Source of the DNA: Zhengitettix transpicula
Lineage: Eukaryota; Arthropoda; Insecta; Orthoptera; Tetrigidae
Length of the DNA: 64,000 nucleotides
Assembly (NCBI GenBank): GCA_037074705.1
Contig: CM073595.1
Span: 73,828,139 to 73,892,138 of the forward strand
Direction of reading: 5' to 3'
In this document: in pieces, positions 57,823-64,000 of the stretch
How positions within the stretch are numbered: the stretch's first letter is position 1
Layout: the number at the start of each line of letters is the position of its first letter
Translations under genes and position numbers: made by a program
The notes under the pieces: generated by a model
What the model saw: only the letters and a program-made list of their open reading frames with translations
The model's database searches: none
Told to the model about the DNA's origin: nothing

Positions 57823-58016
57823 CCAACAAACAGCATTTCTCTGGATACATCTATGACATAACACGTTCATAAATTAAAATACAAATTCTAGAACTATGAT
57901 TCATTATAATATGCAACGTTTTAAATCTACATAGATATATTATATAGTTTATTTTAAAATATTGTCACAATTAAAGAAAGCAATACACCCCTGGAATCTT
58001 TTTTTCCCCTTCTTGT

Positions 58017-58817
58017 GACATTCTAATTTTTTTTAAAAAAATTTATAATCTAGTTTAGTAATTATACAGATGGAAATTGCATATAAATACCGAAAGCTCC
58101 AGGGATTCTATTTGAAGATTTTTTTAACCTTTCAGTGCTCGATTTCTGGTATTTTTTGTAACTACATTTTTTAAGATGTATTTTTCTGAATACAAGACGG
58201 AAAAAATAACCAAAAAAATCAAACGTGAACAAAGTTAATTTGGCTCATGACGTTGCGCATTTGCAACATAAATATAATTAGGTCTGATTTATCAATAATT
58301 CACATTATTTGGATAATTATTATTTAAGTGCAATTACAATATAGAATACTCTGAGAATGACGCTTAAATTTTCTTTCTTGGAAAAAAGAAACCCACAGAA
58401 AATAAATATTCTGAAGCCGAAAAATCTTGCCTGACGGGTTGATCGCAGAAAGCTAGGACACGGATGTCAAAAATTTCCCGTTTTCCTTAAGTGAATGTTG
58501 TTTTATATCTGCATCACAAATTAGATTTCTTAGAAACCAACAGATGCCTCTGGGGTGATACTAAAGGTTATGTTGCACTAAAGGGTTAAAAATAATATTT
58601 TTTAACTATAATTATGACATTCTAATTTTTTTGAAAAATGTTATATTCTAGTTAAGTAAGGTGCATATAAATACCGAAAGTCCTGGAATTCTATTTTAAG
58701 ATTTTTTAACCCTTCACTGCATGATTTCTGGTATTTTTTTTAAACTAAATTAATTAAGATCAATTTTTGTGAATACAATACGGAAAAAATAAACAAAAAA
58801 ATCAAACGTAAACAAAT
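58017..58817 (+). repeat. Duplicated block, copies about 600 bp apart
   Basis: 58017-58236 and 58614-58817 share CATTCTAATTTTTTT, GCATATAAATACCGAAAG, TTTCTGGTATTTTTT and ACGGAAAAAATAA followed by CAAAAAAATCAAACGT. The copies are diverged. Confidence 0.8.
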
Positions 58818-58825
58818 AATCTCAA

Positions 58826-59396
58826 AAAATCATTGGGCATCAGAATTTTGGATATTTTCAAATTAAAACGTTGTTGTATATGAAATGTAATTCTCGATTT
58901 TCTGATTTTGATTAAAAAAAAATTATTGTAAAGATAAAGATGGCTTAAGGCCGAAAGGTCCTTGAAGAAATACTTTCATGATATCTAAATTCCAACTTAT
59001 TTGTGTCCGATAGAAAAAAGTAGAGATTATTTATTTTTTAAAAAAGTCTTATCATCGTCAGTCTTCGTAATATTAACTGTATTTTCATAGGAATACTTTA
59101 TTATTACGTTCCTGGGATAATTTTAGTAAGTCGTAAGATACGCTGACGATGGGTCTAAAAATAAATGTTGGAGAGGGGAGGACTGAAGGAAATGTAATGT
59201 TGTGGGGGAACGCTGAAAATTATGTGAGCGGACGAATACTGAATGAGAACGCTTTAAATACACTCGGGAAGGGACTAGACGGAGGAAAATTTTCACCTCA
59301 TTCACCGTTTACAAGTTTAAAAACTAGCTTGGTTTGTATGTACAATACGCGTTCCATTTTTTCGTAGCCTAACCTTCAGACTCATTCCCGTATTAA
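58826..59396. other. Intergenic, nothing recognised
   Basis: Overlapping frames at 59123-59367 on both strands have no motif. Confidence 0.4.
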
Positions 59397-59941
59397 TACG
59401 AGGGTGCTTCAATAACTAATGCCTCCAATTTTTTTCCCTCCATAAATAAGTTAGTTATGAGAAAATTTTGAAACATTCTTCTTCTCAAATCCACTGCAGT
59501 AGCAACTTTCGAAGTCAAGTGGTGGCAGTACTACACACTCTTGCAAAATGGCTGACATTGACGTACGCATTAGACAGCATTCTGTGAGTGGATTCTTCAA
59601 TGCGGAAGGTGAAACACCAATTCGCATTCAGAAAAGGCAGAAGGATGTGTGTTGTGATGCACCAGTAGATGTCAGCACTGTTGCGCGATGGATTCGTAGC
59701 TGTGACGAAGCTGAAGGGAAAACGCGGTTGGCTGATGAAAAGCGAAGCGGCAGGCCGGTTACTGCAGTGACTCCACCGCAGGAAATGAATGCCCTTATTA
59801 AAAGTATATCAAAAACTATGTAAAAGGATGCAGACTATATTGAAAAGTGTAATCATTAATGTTGTGGTATTCTGCTGCGTAAATTGCATTTAATTATATT
59901 GATAAATAAAGGTGGGATTTACTTATTGACTCACCCTCGTA
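59397..59941 (+). mobile_element. Internally deleted mariner-like element
   Basis: Ends TACGAGGGTGCTTCAATAAC (59397) and TTATTGACTCACCCTCGTA (59941), with TA at both sides. The 545-bp interior keeps only the N-terminal DNA-binding part of the transposase. The frame starting at 59548 reads MADIDVRIRQHSVSGFFNAE, GETPIRIQKRQKDV, DVSTVARWIRS and DEKRSGRPVTAVTPPQ, then stops at 59821. The catalytic domain is deleted. An intact element would be about 1.3 kb. It could be moved only by a transposase supplied by a full-length relative, which is not in this window. Confidence 0.85.
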
Positions 59942-60469
59942 ATATATTATTAGATGGAAACTCCGATAAAAACCCTATCTTTTGTTATTATTATGTGTAG
60001 GTATTGAAATGTATTATCTACTTATTTTCGCCGAACTTGGAATGTTGTGCTTGAATCGCAATATGACGTGTTTAGTAACACGCTAAGTAACATAGCTAAA
60101 TTATCTACAATATTTCTGACATATCTCTTTACACCTCGAATCGTCCACCTGGTCACGGCTTAATTTTTGTTTTTTCATAGGTATTTAACCCACGAAATCT
60201 TTGACTTCATGGAGGCACGACTTTTAATAATTATTTCTGCTGGTAGTTTGTTCCTATAAGTTACTGTTTAGGAAATAAATATTTAAGTCTCTCTGCTGTG
60301 ATGATCTATAATTGTCTAAATATTAATTCATTAAAATTATATTACGGGAACAAGACGAATATATTTTTTATATCACTCAAAATAAACAAGTCGTATCTTA
60401 GGCTCGTATTTTGTGAAATGATATCACGGTACTTTGTGGAAATAAGCTTTTCCCGGTGTAGAAACTGGA
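59942..60469. other. Intergenic, nothing recognised
   Basis: No supported gene or repeat; the plus frame 60298-60558 is chance. Confidence 0.4.
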
Positions 60470-60840
60470 TAAAGGCTTCTCGGGAATCCAGCCGTGTAAA
60501 AGCGTCGGTAGCACACGACGTTTCGATGAACGTCTACGTCACCATCATCTGGGGATGATGACAGTAATCGACGACTTTACCCGGCTGGAATCCAGAGAAG
60601 CTTTTTTCTATCACGGTAGTTGTTTACATCACCGTTACTTCGGAAAACGTAAAAACTCCTGTCCAGGTGGGATCACAATGTGGTCTACGGTCACCGGTGA
60701 CGCGCAGAAATTTCAACGCAAGCCGATCAAGAGCCCAGTCTGCAAATTAGATTGCCGAACATAGAAATCTGTAAAAAAAGATAACATGAAATTCAGGTCG
60801 CCAAACAAACAAATTCCAATCTCCGTGAAAAATACTTAAA
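60470..60840. repeat. Dispersed repeat, partner at 30.5 kb
   Basis: Contains GGCTTCTCGGGAATCCAGCC, then the reversed hammerhead-like segment, then GGTAGTTGTTTACATCAC and GTCCAGGTGGGATCACAATG, shared with 30540-30600. The ACGACGTTTCGATGAA...CATCATCTG part is typical of Penelope-type element ends. The plus frame 60555-60764 lies on it and is not a gene. Confidence 0.65.
60519..60551 (-). ncRNA. Hammerhead-like motif, reversed and altered
   Basis: The minus strand reads CAGATGA, a stem GGTGACG / CGT(T)CATC with one bulge, then GAAACG. The core order fits the hammerhead, but the expected CUG is CAG here, which would be expected to abolish cleavage. Confidence 0.3.
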
Positions 60841-61204
60841 CTGCCCATCAGTCAAAGTACGTGTTGTACTTTCTCCCCGAAGGACAATCTCATTATTTTT
60901 AAGTGCATATTCGACTAGATTCAGTTCATTTAGGTTTCATTGTTGCTTTCCAAATGACAATTAAAATATGGAAATATATATTTTAGTTTTGGTCCCAGCG
61001 TCAAGTGCTTCAGACAGCTGTTACTTAAACTTCTTACAGGATATAAATAAAGTTTATTTGATTTCCGTATTTTTTAATGTTTTTTGTCGGAATGATAGTT
61101 TTAAATTATATTAAAAAAATATTTTTGCCATAATTTAGAACATCATATCAGTTATTAAAGAATTGATACAATAATTTATTTAAATAATAATAAGTAATAT
61201 ATAT

Positions 61205-62245
61205 TGTAATAAACAACTGGAAGGCTTCAATTAAATGAATTTAATTAACAACATTTATTAAGCTTTAAAGAAATTTATTATTGTTGATAAATTTTACTAT
61301 TTACAAAACCTATTTTACATGCCGAATTTCATCCATTTAAAAATAACAAATACTTTAATTTTCGGTTATTCATTCATCATTACAATCAAATACGTCGGAT
61401 CTCTATATCTCAGGGTCACTACTGGGTTTGATAATTAGAACAAAATCAATGTATAAACTGACATTTAACAATTAAAATATAAAAGTTAACCTAAAACAAT
61501 TTGAAAATAAGTGAAAAGAAAACTGAACAAAATCTGACTCTACCCTTTTAATTATCGTTTATAAATTTATATCAAAGTTTTGGTTACTCACGGAATGTCT
61601 GTCTTGTACCAGATCTCTCTCTTGCATCTTGAAAACTACCACACTAAAAGGCCATTTTTACACAGACTCTAAACTTCACTGAAAATTTTAATACACACGA
61701 TTAAAATACTCGTCCTCTGCTATCTGGAACCTCGGATGAGCCGCCCCCTTTGGTCTGCTAGTGGTTGTGGGTTCCCTCTATGCGATAATTGTTTAATCAG
61801 CGTGAAGCAACCATTTGCTTCACCGTGTGCAAATTATTATGTAAATCTCTTCGTGAAAATGTTGTTTGCTTTCATGTAGAAATACAGGATCTCGCCATTC
61901 GTACATAATAACTGCAAACTTTACTGTTCGTTGCTCTAGTTGAACTGAAATGTATTATATCTCCCCGTCGACTTTTAACTGTTTCATCTCTCGTACGCCA
62001 CTATTCTTAGCCGATTCCAGACTTTTAGATCATCAGACTGTTACGTTTTTCAGTTCCCCACGTGAACTGAACTGTTCCGTTTCTCGCAGCCAACTGCTAT
62101 TCTCCAAGTGCATACAGATTTAAAGCGCGCGCGGTCTCCATTGTTGAACAAAGGAAAAACCCGCCTTCATTGTCGCTTTTACGCATTCGTACCGCTAAAA
62201 ATTTAATTATATTAAAAACAATTAATAGCCTGTTTAATATAAATA
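61205..62245 (-). mobile_element. LTR-type element, copy N
   Basis: Minus orientation; subfamily of C. The markers in reverse are CTTGTACCAG (decayed palindrome, near 61604), a donor-like GTGAGTAACC, AATCTGACTCTACCC, and ATCTCAGGGTCACTACTGGG (61407 on). The end TGTAATAAACAACTGG is at 61205. No primer-like site follows this end. The outer end near 62245 has lost the TGTAAT sequence. Confidence 0.75.
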
Positions 62246-62585
62246 TAATATAAACGATATTTAATTTTTTTTTTGCATTTTTGTGCCATCAATAATATGT
62301 GCCTTTGGAAAACTAATAAGTACCCGCAAAAGACAAACTAAGATATTTACCAACATTTTGTACTATTGGAAGTCAAAAAACCAAGATGTACCTGTTGTTC
62401 ACTTCTGGTGAGTCCACATTTTCGTGTTATGTATTCTTCTTGTATCATATAACGGTTAGAACTAGAAGTATATCATATCATTTATCAATCGAGCCAAATT
62501 CGTATATTCACGGTTAGAGATAGATCTAGAGGATTCTGTATTATTTATGATTGAAACAGATTATAGTTACTTCTAATTATTAAAA

Positions 62586-62950
62586 TACGAGGGTCACTCA
62601 AAAAGTAATGCACAACATTTACTTGAAAATTACATTTCCTATTTTTCAGTGAAGATACATACCTTATGAACAAAATTTCATTTTCCCACATAGTCCCCAT
62701 CACTCTCAACCGTGTCTATAACTCTCTGCACATTGTTAGGTGTTCGGGCAGCGTCGGGTTTGCCGTTGAGAGGAGTATCCCGAATATTGGCGTGCCCTCT
62801 TCCACCACGCAATCTGCTTTCCCACCGACTAACCGTGCAGCAAACATCTCCGTACAGCTTTCTTCAACCTCCTGTGGATGTTTCCCGCTGTCTCGTTCTC
62901 ACAGCACAGGATAAACAATGTGCATTACTTCTCATGTATTTTCATTTAAA
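62586..62950 (-). mobile_element. Internally deleted mariner-like element
   Basis: The end TACGAGGGTCACTCAAAAAGTAATG (62586) is of mariner type. The minus strand shows an N-terminal HTH-like piece (HRRLKKAVRRC, then a 'VGKQIAWWK' segment) fused directly to a C-terminal VESDGDYVGK. The catalytic domain is missing. The right end is not visible. The plus frames here (62666-62969) are shadows. Confidence 0.6.
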
Positions 62951-64000
62951 CTTTTGCCACGTAGAATAAACTTTAACCGAGAGCTGTTTAAACAATTCCT
63001 GGAGCTTCTAAACCGTCATTGCAAAATTCTGGAATGTTTAAAGTTTACAGTCGGAATATTTCTAGAAAACCGAATTTTATTCGGTTCAATTTCGGATTTC
63101 ATTCCGATAAAAAGAATAGTTTTTCTTTACACGTCACAACAGAACACATTCAAAAATTTGTGGTTAACGCTGGATAACGGGTACCATTGTCCCAATTCTT
63201 ATTGACGATATTGTGTCCATAAAAAATAAAAAAAATAGTAATACGGTAAAACCATCATCTGACATTAATTACATTGTTTTCCAAAAATTTATATGGGTCC
63301 CGTTGTGATGTGAAGTTGAACGGTTTTTTTTCCATTTGAAAATGGCAGCAGCCGAGAGCTCGTGTAGAATACGTGGTTCAAAAAATGGATAAGGACAACT
63401 TTGGTATTTTAGATCGATTATAATATACGTTCTTTCACACGAGAAAAATGTTTGAATAATTGTGGTTTTGACCCAGAAAACGAAAAAAAACTTAGTTTTA
63501 TCTGAGTGATTTCCGAATTTGAATATTTTCGAGGAAACATCCCATGTACGCCACACATTTTAGAATTTTGGGAGGAAAATAAAAATAAATATTCTGAGTT
63601 ACAGAAAATTATAATGGCGGCTTTAGAATTTCTGGAATTGTTAAAACGGCTATATCTAGGTTAAAGTTTATTCTACGAGGCAAAAGCCAAACCGGGAAAT
63701 GAAAAAAAAAATCTGTTTATTTTTATTATTTAAATCCGAAATGGAACCGAATAAAGTTGGTTTCCGAAGAAATATCCCACTGCAAACTACACATTTTAGA
63801 ATTATGGGAGGAAAATAAAAATAAAATTAGAAAATTTTAATGGCGGTTTTAGGACCACCGGGAATTTTTAAAACGACTCTCTGTAGTTTATTCAACAAGA
63901 CCTAATCTACAGTTTAAATGAAAATAGATGATAAGAATATTTTAATAATTAGAAGTAATTTTAATTTTTTTTCAATCACATATAATATACGAATTTGGTT
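62951..64000. repeat. AT-rich region with a diverged tandem duplication
   Basis: A block with ACACATTTTAGAATT.TGGGAGGAAAATAAAAATA and a following AATGGCGG segment occurs at about 63531-63660 and 63767-63900, about 236 bp apart. The minus frame 63556-63269 has no recognisable motif. Nothing else is supported to the end of the window. Confidence 0.6.

Noticed and set aside
1..64000. CRISPR arrays, bacterial operons or integrated prophage
   Set aside because: No such structure; everything points to a eukaryotic repeat-rich region.

Overview
This window looks like a gene-poor, AT-rich, transposon-dense stretch of a large eukaryotic genome, most likely a hemimetabolous insect (cockroach, termite or stick-insect type). 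The basis is the repertoire: several mariner families with TA-flanked TACGAGGG-type ends, jockey-clade LINEs with KAFDK and PWYLRN motifs, an insect-type LINE whose C-terminus reads VGKYSFVNR...RDWN.LPAEL, Penelope-like GIY-YIG remnants, tRNA-derived SINEs, and an LTR family primed by tRNA-Lys. There are no operons or ribosome binding sites. Nearly all the long reading frames are broken transposon genes or chance frames. The only good candidate for a host coding exon is a 120-bp GC-rich block at 31308-31427 with splice signals on both sides.

The dominant component is one family of about 1-kb LTR-type elements. I find 13 copies, called A-N here with no L: A 3645, B 16046, C 16990, D 17985, E 28603, F 39083, G 40450, H 45378, I 46544, J 48755, K 49912, M 56683, N 61205. 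Together they make up about 22% of the window. Each begins TGTAAT and most end ATTACA. Most lie against (TA)n tracts. None has an internal coding region. Just inside the 3' end most carry a primer-binding site matching the 3' end of tRNA-Lys(CTT), and in H and K this site is repeated four or five times. About 200 bases upstream, an 11-12-base motif (CGACCCTGAGAT) is complementary to the anticodon arm of the same tRNA. Wherever two copies touch, they lie in opposite orientation.

Layout: 0-16 kb holds LTR copy A, a decayed IS630-like transposase (7.0-8.1 kb, minus), a truncated mariner (9.0-9.7 kb), a fold-back repeat (10.5-11.3 kb), a dispersed repeat pair (0.6 and 12.1 kb), a Penelope-like 3' end (13 kb) and a LINE tail (15.6 kb). 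16-24 kb holds the LTR triplet B/C/D (D interrupted by a jockey LINE with a visible target duplication), long TA/GA microsatellites, a second Penelope remnant and an 86-bp satellite with a 516-bp higher-order period. 24-39 kb holds a nearly full-length mariner, tandem duplications, SINEs, LTR copy E, the candidate exon, a LINE RNase H domain, a hAT-like MITE and a cecropia-type mariner split by a jockey LINE. 39-54 kb holds the inverted LTR pairs F/G, H/I and J/K, the last inserted inside another mariner, plus a third jockey LINE. 54-64 kb holds a LINE with a foreign insertion, LTR copies M and N, two internally deleted mariners and several local duplications.

Nesting gives an order of events. 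LTR copy D predates jockey LINE 1. The 48-52 kb mariner predates LTR pair J/K. The 35-38 kb mariner predates jockey LINE 3. Family names and motif readings are translations and pattern matches made by eye; no database search was run.
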